A stretch of 61,694 nucleotides of DNA from an uncultured Eubacteriales bacterium (GTDB lineage Bacteria; Bacillota; Clostridia; Oscillospirales; CAG-272), in assembly GCA_900547725.1 (NCBI GenBank), contig URHR01000004.1:1-61694 (forward strand), written 5' to 3'. The notes under the pieces were generated by a model. It made no database searches, was not told where the DNA came from, and was given only the letters and a program-made list of their open reading frames with translations. The stretch's first letter is position 1, and each line of letters starts with the position of its first letter. Positions 41,944 through 50,494 of the stretch are shown here, piece by piece. Made by a program: the position numbers and the translations under genes.

Positions 41944-43320
41944 ATGGAATACCGGATTGAACACGATTCGATGGGCGAGGTCAAAGTCCCCGCAGACAAG
42001 CTCTGGGCGGCGCAGACCGAGCGAAGCCATGAGAATTTTCTCATCGGCGTCGGAACGGAGACAATGCCGCGCGAGATTACGCACGCGTTCGGCATTCTCA
42101 AGCGCGCAGCGGCGATGGCAAACGCCGAACTGAAGCCCGAAAAAATGACGGCGGAAAAGCTGCGGGTGATTACCGAGGCTTGCGACGAGGTGATCTCGGG
42201 CAAGCTCAACGAGCATTTTCCTCTGGTGGTCTGGCAGACCGGCTCGGGCACGCAGTCGAATATGAATGCGAACGAGGTCATTGCCAACCGCGCCAATCAG
42301 TTGGCGGGCGCAAAACTTTGCCACCCGAACGATGATATCAACATGAGCCAGTCCTCCAATGACACCTTCCCGACGGCAATGCACATTTCCGCCGTGATCG
42401 CAATCGAGGACAAGCTGATCCCTGCGATCGAGACGCTGATCGCAACCTTCCGCCGCCTGGAGGAAGAGAACGAGGGGATCGTCAAGTCGGGCAGAACACA
42501 CCTTCAGGACGCGACTCCGATCAAATTCAGCCAGGAAATTTCCGGTTGGAGAAGCAGTCTGGAGCGCGACGTGGAGCTGTTGAAGCTTGCCGTCGGTCCG
42601 CTTCACGAACTGGCGCTCGGCGGCACGGCGGTCGGTACGGGACTGAATGCTCCCAAGGGCTTCTCCGAACTGGTTGCGGCAAAGGTTGCGGAACTGACCG
42701 GCAAGAAATTTGTCACCGCGCCGAACAAATTCCACGCGCTGACTTCCAAGGACGAGCTGGTCTTTGCGCACGGCGCGATCAAGGCAACAGCTTGCGATAT
42801 GATGAAGATTGCAAACGACGTCCGGTGGCTTGCAAGCGGACCGCGCGACGGTCTGGGCGAGATTCACATTCCCGAAAACGAGCCGGGTTCGTCGATCATG
42901 CCGGGCAAGGTCAACCCCACGCAGTGCGAGGCGGTTACCATGGTTGCCGTGCAGGTCATGGGCAATGACGTTGCGGTCGGCATGGCGGCATCGCAGGGCA
43001 ACTTTGAGCTGAACGTGTTCATGCCCGTTGCGGCTTATAACTTCCTGCAGTCCGCGCGCCTGTTGGCGGAAGCGATTGTTTCCTTTAACAAAAATTGCGC
43101 AGTCGGCATTACGGCGAACAAGGATAAGATGTATCACAACCTGCACAACTCGCTGATGCTGGTCACGGCGCTGAATCCGTACATCGGATACGAAAATGCG
43201 GCTAAGACCGCAAAGAAGGCGTTCAAGGACAATATTTCGCTCAAGGAAGCCTGCGTGGAGCTTGGATTCCTGACGGCGGAGAGATTCGACGAGGTATTTC
43301 ATCCGGAACAGATGGTCTGA
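41944..43320 (+). CDS. fumC: Fumarate hydratase class II
   Basis: A 458-residue, iron-free fumarase that interconverts malate and fumarate. Motifs: GSGTQSNMNANEVIANRA near residue 101, SQSSNDTFPTAMH, the catalytic GRTHLQDATPIKFSQE near residue 184, and the superfamily signature GSSIMPGKVNPTQCEA near residue 316. I chose the ATG at 41944, which has GAGGTG 7 bases upstream; a GTG three codons earlier overlaps that site. It supplies fumarate for the frdAB pair encoded in the same operon. Confidence 0.94.
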   Translation: MEYRIEHDSMGEVKVPADKLWAAQTERSHENFLIGVGTETMPREITHAFGILKRAAAMANAELKPEKMTAEKLRVITEACDEVISGKLNEHFPLVVWQTGSGTQSNMNANEVIANRANQLAGAKLCHPNDDINMSQSSNDTFPTAMHISAVIAIEDKLIPAIETLIATFRRLEEENEGIVKSGRTHLQDATPIKFSQEISGWRSSLERDVELLKLAVGPLHELALGGTAVGTGLNAPKGFSELVAAKVAELTGKKFVTAPNKFHALTSKDELVFAHGAIKATACDMMKIANDVRWLASGPRDGLGEIHIPENEPGSSIMPGKVNPTQCEAVTMVAVQVMGNDVAVGMAASQGNFELNVFMPVAAYNFLQSARLLAEAIVSFNKNCAVGITANKDKMYHNLHNSLMLVTALNPYIGYENAAKTAKKAFKDNISLKEACVELGFLTAERFDEVFHPEQMV

Positions 43321-43343
43321 CCGGAGATTGGGAGGGTACTGTT

Positions 43344-44153
43344 TTGGTAAAAGTCAGTTATTTCCCGGGTTGCACACTTCGCACCAAAGCAAAAGATCTG
43401 GATCGTTGGGCGCGCGAAAGCGCACTGGCGCTCGGTGTGGAGCTGTGCGAGATCCCGGACTGGCAGTGTTGCGGCGGCGTGTTTGTCAGCGCGAAAGATG
43501 AGATCGCAACCAAGCTGTCAAGCGTTCGGGCGTTGATTGCGGCGCGGGACGCGGGACAGCCGCTTCTGACGGTCTGCTCCGCCTGCCACAATGTCATCAA
43601 GCAAACCAATCACGCCATGCAGACGGATGAGGTGTTCGCCGACCGTGCGAACCGCTATCTCGCGCAGGACAAAAACGCGGGCGAGCCGTATCACGGTGAA
43701 GCGACGGTGCAGCACTATCTGGAAATGCTCCGCGATACCGTTGGGTTCGACGCTTTGCGCGCGGCGGTGAAAAAGCCGCTGACGGGGCGGAAGATCGGCG
43801 CATATTACGGTTGTATGCTTCTGCGCCCCGGAAAGGTCATGGCGTTTGACGATGTTGAAAATCCCCGCGTGATGGAGGATTTCATCCGTGCGCTGGGCGC
43901 AGATCCTGTCGTTTATCCGCGCAGAAACGAATGCTGCGGCGGGTATGTAGCCATGGAGGACGCGGAATCGGCGAAGAAAAAATCGTCGGCTGTTTCGGAC
44001 AGCGCGGCGGCGCATGGCGCGGAACTGCTTGTAACGGCTTGCCCGCTGTGCAAATATAATCTTGTGAAGAACGGAAGCCGCGTTCCGGTAGTTTATTTTA
44101 CCGAACTGCTGGCGGAAGCGCTCGGAATCAAGGAGGAGTCCCATGCAGAATAA
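43344..44153 (+). CDS. hdrB: HdrB-like heterodisulfide reductase subunit B
   Basis: A 269-residue protein with two CCG domains (residues 1-100 and 150-250). Cys motifs FPGCTLRTKAKD, CCGGVF and CSACHN come first, then YYGCMLLRP, NECCGGY and CPLCKYN. In methanogens HdrB holds two non-cubane 4Fe-4S clusters that reduce CoM-S-S-CoB; bacterial forms use other, mostly unknown, acceptors. The start is TTG after GGGAGGG. It overlaps hdrC by 11 bp. Here the acceptor is probably the FrdB/FrdA pair downstream (inference). Confidence 0.88.
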   Translation: MVKVSYFPGCTLRTKAKDLDRWARESALALGVELCEIPDWQCCGGVFVSAKDEIATKLSSVRALIAARDAGQPLLTVCSACHNVIKQTNHAMQTDEVFADRANRYLAQDKNAGEPYHGEATVQHYLEMLRDTVGFDALRAAVKKPLTGRKIGAYYGCMLLRPGKVMAFDDVENPRVMEDFIRALGADPVVYPRRNECCGGYVAMEDAESAKKKSSAVSDSAAAHGAELLVTACPLCKYNLVKNGSRVPVVYFTELLAEALGIKEESHAE

Positions 44154-44535
44154 AAAGGAATTGGAAACGGAACAGGTTCTGCGCATGAGCGGTGTCAATC
44201 CGCGCAAATGTATGCGGTGCGGCAAATGCTCGGGAACCTGCCCGTCGTATGATGAGATGGAATACCATCCGCATCAGTTTGTTTATATGGTGGAAACAGG
44301 CGACGTGGAAACGCTGATGAAGTCGCCGTCGGTTTACAAATGCCTGTCCTGCTTTGCCTGTGTGGAGCGTTGCCCGCGCGGCGTTGAACCTGCAAAACTG
44401 ATTGAAGCAATCCGCTTGCTTGCAATCCGTGAAAAGGGTGCAAACCACATGACGGCGGATGACATTCCCGCACTGGTGGATGAGGATCTGCCGCAACAGG
44501 CGATCGTCAGCGCCATGCGCAAGTATTCCAAATAA
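44143..44535 (+). CDS. hdrC: HdrC-like heterodisulfide reductase subunit C
   Basis: A 130-residue 4Fe-4S protein joining HdrA to HdrB. Two clusters: CMRCGKCSGTCPSYDEM (residues 24-40) and CLSCFACVERCPRGV (67-81). It has no membrane segment, so the complex is soluble as in methanogens without cytochromes. AAGGAGGAG precedes the ATG. Confidence 0.9.
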   Translation: MQNKKELETEQVLRMSGVNPRKCMRCGKCSGTCPSYDEMEYHPHQFVYMVETGDVETLMKSPSVYKCLSCFACVERCPRGVEPAKLIEAIRLLAIREKGANHMTADDIPALVDEDLPQQAIVSAMRKYSK

Positions 44536-44553
44536 GAAAGGAGAAAACAGACC

Positions 44554-46548
44554 ATGCAAAGAATCGGCGTATTCGTCTGCCACTGCGGTACAAACATCGC
44601 AGGAACGGTGGATGTCAAAGCGGTTGCGGAAGCGATCGGTCACGAACCGGGTGTCGTTTTCTCCACCGACTATCAGTATATGTGCTCGCAGGCGGGGCAG
44701 AACATGATTATCGAATCGGTCAAGGAACATCACCTGACCGGAATCGTTGTCTGCTCCTGCTCGCCGCGTATGCACGAAGCGACCTTCCGCAAGACTGCCG
44801 CGGCGGCGGGGCTGAACCCCTATATGGTGGAGATCGCAAACATCCGCGAGCAGTGCTCGTGGGTGCATAAGGATATGGCAACGGGAACGGAAAAGGCGAT
44901 TATCCTCGCCAAGGCGGCGGTCGCGAAAGTCAACCTCAACGCGCCGCTGACGCCCGGCGAATCTCCCGTTACCAAGCGGGCGCTTGTTATCGGCGGCGGT
45001 ATCGCGGGCATTCAGACCGCTCTGGATATCGCGGACGCGGGCTTCCCGGTGGATATCGTGGAAACCAAGCCGACCATCGGCGGTAAGATGGCACAGCTCG
45101 ACAAGACGTTCCCGACGCTGGACTGCGCGGCGTGCATCCTGACCCCGAAAATGGTGGATGTGGCGCAGAACGAGAAGATCCGCATCTTCTCCTATTCCGA
45201 AGTGACCGATGTCAAGGGCTTTGTCGGCAACTTCAAAGTGACCATCAAGCGCAAGGCTCGCTATGTGAAGGAAGACGTTTGCACGGGTTGCGGTCTCTGC
45301 ACCGAAAAGTGCCCGCAGAAGAAGATTCCGAACGAGTTCAACCTTGGCATGGATAACCGTCATGCCATCTACATCCCGTTTGCACAGGCAGTGCCGAAGG
45401 TGGCAACCATTGACCCGAATGCCTGCATGATGCTCAAGAGCGGCAAATGCGGCATCTGTTCCAAGGTCTGCGGCGCGGGCGCGATCGATTACAAGGCAAA
45501 GGATGAATTCGTGGAGGAGCAGTACGGCGCAATCGTCGTGGCTACCGGCTTCAATCCCATCTCCATGGAAAAGTTCGACGAATTCGCTTACAGTGAATCC
45601 AAGGACGTGATTACCTCGCTTGAGTTGGAGCGCCTGATGAATGCGGCAGGTCCGACGGGCGGAACATTGCTTCGTCCTTCCGATAAGACCCACCCGCACA
45701 CCATCGTGTTCGTGCAGTGCGTGGGTTCGCGTTGCGCGGCTTGCTCGGAGAAGGGCAAGGAGTACTGCTCCAAGATCTGCTGTATGTACACGGCGAAGCA
45801 CGCAATGCTGATCCGCGACAAATATCCCGACACCGAGGTTTACGTCTTTTATATCGACGTGCGTACCCCCGGCAAGAACTTTGACGAATTCTACCGCCGC
45901 GCGGTTGAGGAATACGGCGTGCACTACATCAAGGGCATGGTCGGCAAGGTAGAGCCGGAAGGGAACAAACTCAAGGTGCAGGCGTCCGATCTGCTTTACG
46001 GAAAGCAGTTGCACATTGACGCCGATCTTGTGGTGCTTGCCGCGGCGATCGAACCGGACAAGTCGGCAAGACATCTGGCAACGATGCTGACCGCAAGCAT
46101 GGACACCAACGACTTCTTCACCGAAGCGCATCCGAAGCTTCGTCCCGTGGAAAGCCCGACGGCGGGCGTGTTCCTCTCGGGTACTTGCCAGGGACCGAAG
46201 GATATTCCCGAAACGGTGTCTCAGGCGGGTGCGGCGGCTTCCAAGGTCATCGGTCTGCTCTGCAAGGATAAGCTGACGGGTAACCCCTGCGTGGCGCATT
46301 CGGACGAGATGATGTGCAACGGGTGCTCGACCTGCGAGAAGGTCTGCCCGTATGGCGCGATTACCTATATCGAAAAGGAATTCCGTATGCCCGACCGTAC
46401 CACCAAGGTGCGGCGTGTGGCGCAGGTCAACGAGGCGGTCTGCCAAGGATGCGGCGCCTGCACAGTTGCCTGTATGTCGGGCGCGATGGATCTGCGCGGG
46501 TTCTCGAATAAACAAATCATGGCGGAGGTGGACGCAATATGCAAGTAA
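44554..46548 (+). CDS. hdrA: HdrA-like flavin electron-bifurcating subunit
   Basis: A 664-residue HdrA, the FAD protein that splits electron pairs in Hdr complexes. Seen in order: an N-terminal Cys region (VFVCHCGTNIAG, CSCSPRMHE), FAD-binding GGGIAGIQTALDIADAG near residue 147, a conserved Cys motif LDCAACILTPKM, ferredoxin-type CTGCGLCTEKC near residue 243, CSKICCMYTAKHA in the mid region, and two C-terminal 4Fe-4S clusters (CNGCSTCEKVCPYG near 588 and CQGCGACTVACMSG near 630), the likely ferredoxin-reducing branch. No selenocysteine is present. The gene is complete. Confidence 0.93.
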   Translation: MQRIGVFVCHCGTNIAGTVDVKAVAEAIGHEPGVVFSTDYQYMCSQAGQNMIIESVKEHHLTGIVVCSCSPRMHEATFRKTAAAAGLNPYMVEIANIREQCSWVHKDMATGTEKAIILAKAAVAKVNLNAPLTPGESPVTKRALVIGGGIAGIQTALDIADAGFPVDIVETKPTIGGKMAQLDKTFPTLDCAACILTPKMVDVAQNEKIRIFSYSEVTDVKGFVGNFKVTIKRKARYVKEDVCTGCGLCTEKCPQKKIPNEFNLGMDNRHAIYIPFAQAVPKVATIDPNACMMLKSGKCGICSKVCGAGAIDYKAKDEFVEEQYGAIVVATGFNPISMEKFDEFAYSESKDVITSLELERLMNAAGPTGGTLLRPSDKTHPHTIVFVQCVGSRCAACSEKGKEYCSKICCMYTAKHAMLIRDKYPDTEVYVFYIDVRTPGKNFDEFYRRAVEEYGVHYIKGMVGKVEPEGNKLKVQASDLLYGKQLHIDADLVVLAAAIEPDKSARHLATMLTASMDTNDFFTEAHPKLRPVESPTAGVFLSGTCQGPKDIPETVSQAGAAASKVIGLLCKDKLTGNPCVAHSDEMMCNGCSTCEKVCPYGAITYIEKEFRMPDRTTKVRRVAQVNEAVCQGCGACTVACMSGAMDLRGFSNKQIMAEVDAICK

Positions 46549-46973
46549 CCGAATATAAACCGCTGATTGTGGCGTTCTGCTGCAACTGGTGCTCCTATGC
46601 GGGCGCGGATCTTGCGGGAAACAACCGCCTGAATTACCCGGCGGATGTCAAGATTATCCGTGTGCCGTGCTCCTGCCGTGTGAACCCGATGTTCATTCTC
46701 CGCGCGTTTCAGCGCGGAGCGGACGGTGTGATTCTGTGCGGATGCCATCCGGGCGACTGCCACTATACAACCGGAAACTATTACACCCGTCGCCGTATGG
46801 CGCTCCTGTTCTCTATGCTCGATTACCTCGGCATTGAGCGGGAACGCACGCGCGTGGAGTGGGTGAGCGCGGCGGAGGGCGCGAAGTTCGCCGCCACGAT
46901 GAATGATTTCGTCAGCACCGTTGCGGCGCTTGGCGAGAACAAGAGACTGGAGGATCTGCGATGCAAGAAATAA
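46539..46973 (+). CDS. mvhD: MvhD/FloxD-like iron-sulfur linker subunit
   Basis: A 144-residue MvhD-type protein. In methanogens MvhD carries a 2Fe-2S cluster and passes electrons from hydrogenase to HdrA. Family motifs: FCCNWCSYAGADLAG near residue 11, RVPCSCRVNP and LCGCHPGDCHY. No hydrogenase gene is present in this operon, so electrons must come from another donor, presumably NADH through the FloxA-like subunit. Overlaps with hdrA and the next gene show tight coupling. Confidence 0.9.
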   Translation: MQVTEYKPLIVAFCCNWCSYAGADLAGNNRLNYPADVKIIRVPCSCRVNPMFILRAFQRGADGVILCGCHPGDCHYTTGNYYTRRRMALLFSMLDYLGIERERTRVEWVSAAEGAKFAATMNDFVSTVAALGENKRLEDLRCKK

Positions 46974-47953
46974 AGCGCGAAAGCCTCGTGGATAGAGCGG
47001 TCGCTCTGCTTGCGGACGGAACGGTTGACCGCGTGCTCGGTTGGGGCGCGGGCGAATTCGCTTACGACGTGACGCCGACGGTGTTCCGGTCCGCCGAGGC
47101 TCTGAAAGAAAATTTTGTGTGGAACGGGTTCTGCGGTGCGAACTTCTCCAAGTATTTGGTGAAGGAGACTGCAAAAGGCGAGGGCAAGGTGTTGGTTTTC
47201 CTCAAGCCCTGCGATACGTACAGCTTCAACCAGCTTCTGACCGAGCATCGCTTCGACCGCGAAAAGGTGTATGTCATCGGCGTTCCGTGCCACGGTATGA
47301 TGGACGTCAACACCCTCAAGCGCCATGCGGAAGGCGTTCTTTCGGTCACAGAAGAAGGGGACACCGTTCAGGTGGAGACCCTGTATGACGGTATCAAGAC
47401 CTTTGCGCGCGACGAGTTGGTTTCGGAGCGTTGCCTGACCTGCAAGTCGAAGAAGCACGTCGCATATGACGAGCTGCTCGGAGACGAGGGCGAGGTAGTC
47501 GAATCGGGGCGCTTTGACGAAGTGGAAAAGCTGGAGAAGATGACCCCGGACGAACGCTTTGCGTTCTGGCAGAATGAGCTGTCCCGTTGCATCCGTTGCA
47601 ACGCCTGCCGCGATGTCTGCCCCGCGTGCACCTGTGAGAAGTGCGTGTTCGATAACCCGAACTCGGGCGTGGAGAACAAAGCCGCATCCAATGAATTTGA
47701 AGAAAAAATGTTCCACATCATCCGCGCGTTCCATGTGGTGGGGCGTTGCACCGACTGCGGCGAATGCTCGCGCGTTTGCCCGCAACACATTCCGTTGCAT
47801 CTGTTGAACCGCAAGTTCATTCTGGATATCGACCGCAACTACGGCGATTATCAGGCGGGCGCAGAGGTTGGAAGCCGCGCGCCGATTGTCAACTTCACGC
47901 AGGACGATCCGGAGCCTGTCGAAGCCGTGGAAAGGGGGAGTCATCATGCGTAA
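46961..47953 (+). CDS. FrhB-like 4Fe-4S protein (FloxC-type)
   Basis: A 330-residue iron-sulfur protein. Its N-terminal half resembles the F420-hydrogenase beta-subunit family (VLVFLKPCDTYSF, then VYVIGVPCHGMMDVNTLKRH). The C-terminal half has a Cys-rich site CLTCKSKK, then CIRCNACRDVCPACTCEKC near residue 207 and CTDCGECSRVCPQHIP near residue 263, two 4Fe-4S clusters. In bacterial flox-hdr clusters a protein of this type carries electrons between the NADH unit and HdrA. Exact FloxB or FloxC naming is uncertain. Confidence 0.8.
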   Translation: MQEIKRESLVDRAVALLADGTVDRVLGWGAGEFAYDVTPTVFRSAEALKENFVWNGFCGANFSKYLVKETAKGEGKVLVFLKPCDTYSFNQLLTEHRFDREKVYVIGVPCHGMMDVNTLKRHAEGVLSVTEEGDTVQVETLYDGIKTFARDELVSERCLTCKSKKHVAYDELLGDEGEVVESGRFDEVEKLEKMTPDERFAFWQNELSRCIRCNACRDVCPACTCEKCVFDNPNSGVENKAASNEFEEKMFHIIRAFHVVGRCTDCGECSRVCPQHIPLHLLNRKFILDIDRNYGDYQAGAEVGSRAPIVNFTQDDPEPVEAVERGSHHA

Positions 47954-48971
47954 GCTCTCGCTTGAACATCTGAACGACCTGTTTGCCGCGATTGCGGAGA
48001 GCAGAACGCTCTATCTGCCCGTTGACACTGCCGCAGGCGCAAAGTTTGAGCGTTGGGAGAACGGAAAGATTCTGTCTGACGCGCTGAACACGGTTCGGAG
48101 CGCGAAAGATTTCTTCTTCCCGCAAACCGAAAACCTGATGGATTTCAAAACCGCAGGCAAGAAGATTGAGATCGTGGACACCCGCCGCGAATGCGAGGAT
48201 TTCGTTGTGTTCGGCGTGCGCGCCTGCGATGTCCGCAGCTTTGATGTGCTGGATAAGGTATTCCTTGCCGAGCCGGTGGATTCCTACTATAAGAACCGCC
48301 GCGAGCACGGCGTGATCGTTTCGCTTGCCTGCACGAAGCCGCACGAGACCTGCTTCTGCACGACCTTCGGGATTGACGCGGCTGCTCCTGCGGGAGACGT
48401 GACCTGTTGGAAAACCGAGGACGCGCTTTATCTGGAAGCGAACACCGAAAAGGGAACTGCGCTTCTGGATTCGCTCTCGGCGCTGACTGCCGACGCGGAC
48501 GGAAAAGCCGTTGCAAAACAGCAGAAAGCAACCCGCGAGCGCATGAAGAAGCTGCCGCTTGCGAACCTCACTGCCGACAAATTCGGCGCGGACAAGACCA
48601 AAGAATTCTTCGGTGATCCCGCATGGGCGGAACTGTCGCAGTCCTGTCTCGGATGCGGAACCTGCACCTTTGTTTGCCCGACCTGCCAGTGCTACGACAT
48701 CAAGGACTTCAACACGGGACATGGCGTCAAGCGTTTCCGTTGCTGGGATTCCTGTATGTATTCCGAGTTTACCAAGATGTCGGCAGGACAGCCGCGTCTG
48801 ACGCAGCTGGAGCGTTTCCGTCAGCGCTTCATGCACAAACTGGTCTATTTCCCGACCAACAATGACGGGATGTTCTCCTGCGTCGGTTGCGGCAGATGTC
48901 TTGCAAAGTGCCCGATTCAGATGAATATTGTCAAGGTTATGAAGAAGTTAGGAGGGCAGGGCAATGGCTGA
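47946..48971 (+). CDS. AsrA-like 4Fe-4S protein (FloxB-type)
   Basis: A 341-residue iron-sulfur protein from the ATG at 47946 (AAAGGGGGAG upstream). The first 180 residues match the AsrA/HydB-like fold (FVVFGVRACDVRSFDVLDKVF, then VIVSLACTKPHETCFC). Two ferredoxin clusters follow: CLGCGTCTFVCPTCQCYD near residue 236 and CVGCGRCLAKCPIQMNIV near residue 318. Proteins of this family pair with a FAD/NAD(P)-binding partner, encoded directly after it. It overlaps both neighbours by 8 bp. Confidence 0.85.
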   Translation: MRKLSLEHLNDLFAAIAESRTLYLPVDTAAGAKFERWENGKILSDALNTVRSAKDFFFPQTENLMDFKTAGKKIEIVDTRRECEDFVVFGVRACDVRSFDVLDKVFLAEPVDSYYKNRREHGVIVSLACTKPHETCFCTTFGIDAAAPAGDVTCWKTEDALYLEANTEKGTALLDSLSALTADADGKAVAKQQKATRERMKKLPLANLTADKFGADKTKEFFGDPAWAELSQSCLGCGTCTFVCPTCQCYDIKDFNTGHGVKRFRCWDSCMYSEFTKMSAGQPRLTQLERFRQRFMHKLVYFPTNNDGMFSCVGCGRCLAKCPIQMNIVKVMKKLGGQGNG

Positions 48972-49797
48972 GATGAAAGAACCTCTGATCCCGAAGATCG
49001 GCGTTGTAACCGACATCCGCATTGATACGCCGGATGTCAAAACCTTCCGTGTGGTCACGCCGGACGGCAAAAAAGCATTTGACCATATGCCCGGGCAGTG
49101 TGCGATGCTTTCGATTCCGGGCGTTGGTGAGGCGATGTTCTCCATTACCTCCTCTCCGACCAACACCGAATTCATGGAATTCTCCATCAAGAAGTGCGGT
49201 TGTGTGACCGAATGGCTTCACTCCATGGAAGTGGGACAGGAGATCACCATCCGCGGTCCTTACGGCAGACCTTTCCCTGTGGATACCGCGTTTGCGGGAC
49301 ACGACCTGCTCTTCATCGCCGGCGGTATCGGACTCGCTCCGCTCCGCTCGGTCATCAACTACTGCCGCCACTATCGCGACCGTTACGGCAAGATCGACGT
49401 TGTGTACGGCTCGCGCAGTATGCAGGATCTGGTTGACTACCGCGAGATCATTGAGGAGTGGGAAAAGGACGATGGCGTCAATGTGCATCTGACCATTGAC
49501 CGCGAACAGCCCGAATGGACGGGTCACGTCGGCTTTGTCCCGAATTATGTCAAGGAATTGGGACTGGACAACAACAAGATCGCGATCCTGTGCGGTCCGC
49601 CGATCATGATCAAGTTCACACTGGCAGGACTTCAGGAGTTGGGCTTCGAGAAAACGCAGGTTTACACGACGCTGGAACTCCGCATGAAGTGCGGCATCGG
49701 AAAGTGCGGCAGATGCAACGTCGGCGCGAAGTACGTCTGCAAGGACGGTCCTGTGTTCCGTTGCGACGAGTTGGATGAGCTGCCGAACGAGTATTGA
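48964..49797 (+). CDS. FAD/NAD(P)-binding oxidoreductase (FloxA/AsrB-type)
   Basis: A 277-residue flavoprotein of the ferredoxin-NADP reductase fold, likely the NADH entry point of the complex. FAD domain: MPGQCAMLSIPGVGEAMFSITSSP near residue 40. NAD site: FIAGGIGLAPLRSVI near residue 117. C-terminal 2Fe-2S motif: CGIGKCGRCNVGAKYVC near residue 243, as in PyrK and AsrB. NADH versus NADPH cannot be decided by eye. Confidence 0.88.
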   Translation: MAEMKEPLIPKIGVVTDIRIDTPDVKTFRVVTPDGKKAFDHMPGQCAMLSIPGVGEAMFSITSSPTNTEFMEFSIKKCGCVTEWLHSMEVGQEITIRGPYGRPFPVDTAFAGHDLLFIAGGIGLAPLRSVINYCRHYRDRYGKIDVVYGSRSMQDLVDYREIIEEWEKDDGVNVHLTIDREQPEWTGHVGFVPNYVKELGLDNNKIAILCGPPIMIKFTLAGLQELGFEKTQVYTTLELRMKCGIGKCGRCNVGAKYVCKDGPVFRCDELDELPNEY

Positions 49798-49806
49798 GGT
49801 GAGAGT

Positions 49807-50481
49807 ATGGAAAACATGGTAAATATTTATCTGTTCGGGAAGCAGTACACTGTTCCCGACAACCTGACCATCATGCGCGCGATGGAGTACGCAGGCTATC
49901 AGCTGATCCGCGGATGCGGATGCCGCAACGGTTTTTGCGGCGCGTGCGCGACCATTTATCGCATCAAGGGCGAGCGGGAGCTGAAAACCTGCCTTGCCTG
50001 CCAGACCAAGGTTGAAAACAATATGTATGTTGCAACTCTGCCGTTCTTCCCGCTTGTCAAGCAGGTCTACGATATGGAAAAGATCAAGCCGACCGAGCAG
50101 ATTATGATGCAGCTGTACCCCGAAATCTACGCTTGCGTCGGTTGCAACGCCTGCACCAAGAGCTGCACGCAGGGGCTGAACGTGATGCAGTACATCGCAT
50201 ATGCGCAGAGAGGGGAGTTCGACAAGTGTGCCGAAGCTTCCTTTGACTGCGTGATGTGCGGCGTTTGCTCCTCCCGTTGCCCCGCAGGCATCTCCCATCC
50301 GCAGGTTGCAATGCTTGCGCGCCGTCTCAACGGAAAGTACCTCGCTCCCAAATCGGAGCATCTGGAAAACCGTGTGAAGGAGATTCAGAACGGCGACTTC
50401 AACGATCTGATCTCCGCCCTGATGGGCAAACCGATTGAGGAGCTGAAGGAGCTTTACAACAATCGGGATATCGAGAAATAA
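49807..50481 (+). CDS. frdB: Fumarate reductase-type iron-sulfur subunit
   Basis: A 224-residue iron-sulfur protein. Residues 1-85 form a 2Fe-2S ferredoxin (RGCGCRNGFCGAC near residue 36, later CLAC). Two 4Fe-4S motifs follow: CVGCNACTKSCTQGL near residue 109 and CVMCGVCSSRCPAGI near residue 148. Classical FrdB/SdhB has one 2Fe-2S, one 4Fe-4S and one 3Fe-4S; a second 4Fe-4S motif here is closer to HdrC-like or thiol:fumarate-reductase proteins. It lies 13 bp before the flavoprotein gene. No cytochrome anchor gene is present. Confidence 0.82.
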   Translation: MENMVNIYLFGKQYTVPDNLTIMRAMEYAGYQLIRGCGCRNGFCGACATIYRIKGERELKTCLACQTKVENNMYVATLPFFPLVKQVYDMEKIKPTEQIMMQLYPEIYACVGCNACTKSCTQGLNVMQYIAYAQRGEFDKCAEASFDCVMCGVCSSRCPAGISHPQVAMLARRLNGKYLAPKSEHLENRVKEIQNGDFNDLISALMGKPIEELKELYNNRDIEK

Positions 50482-50494
50482 GGAGGGCGGAAGA

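Noticed and set aside
43344..46973. Methanogen-type H2:heterodisulfide reductase
   Set aside because: No hydrogenase or methanogenesis gene is near, and the flanking genes are bacterial; the NADH-linked flox-like partners fit better.
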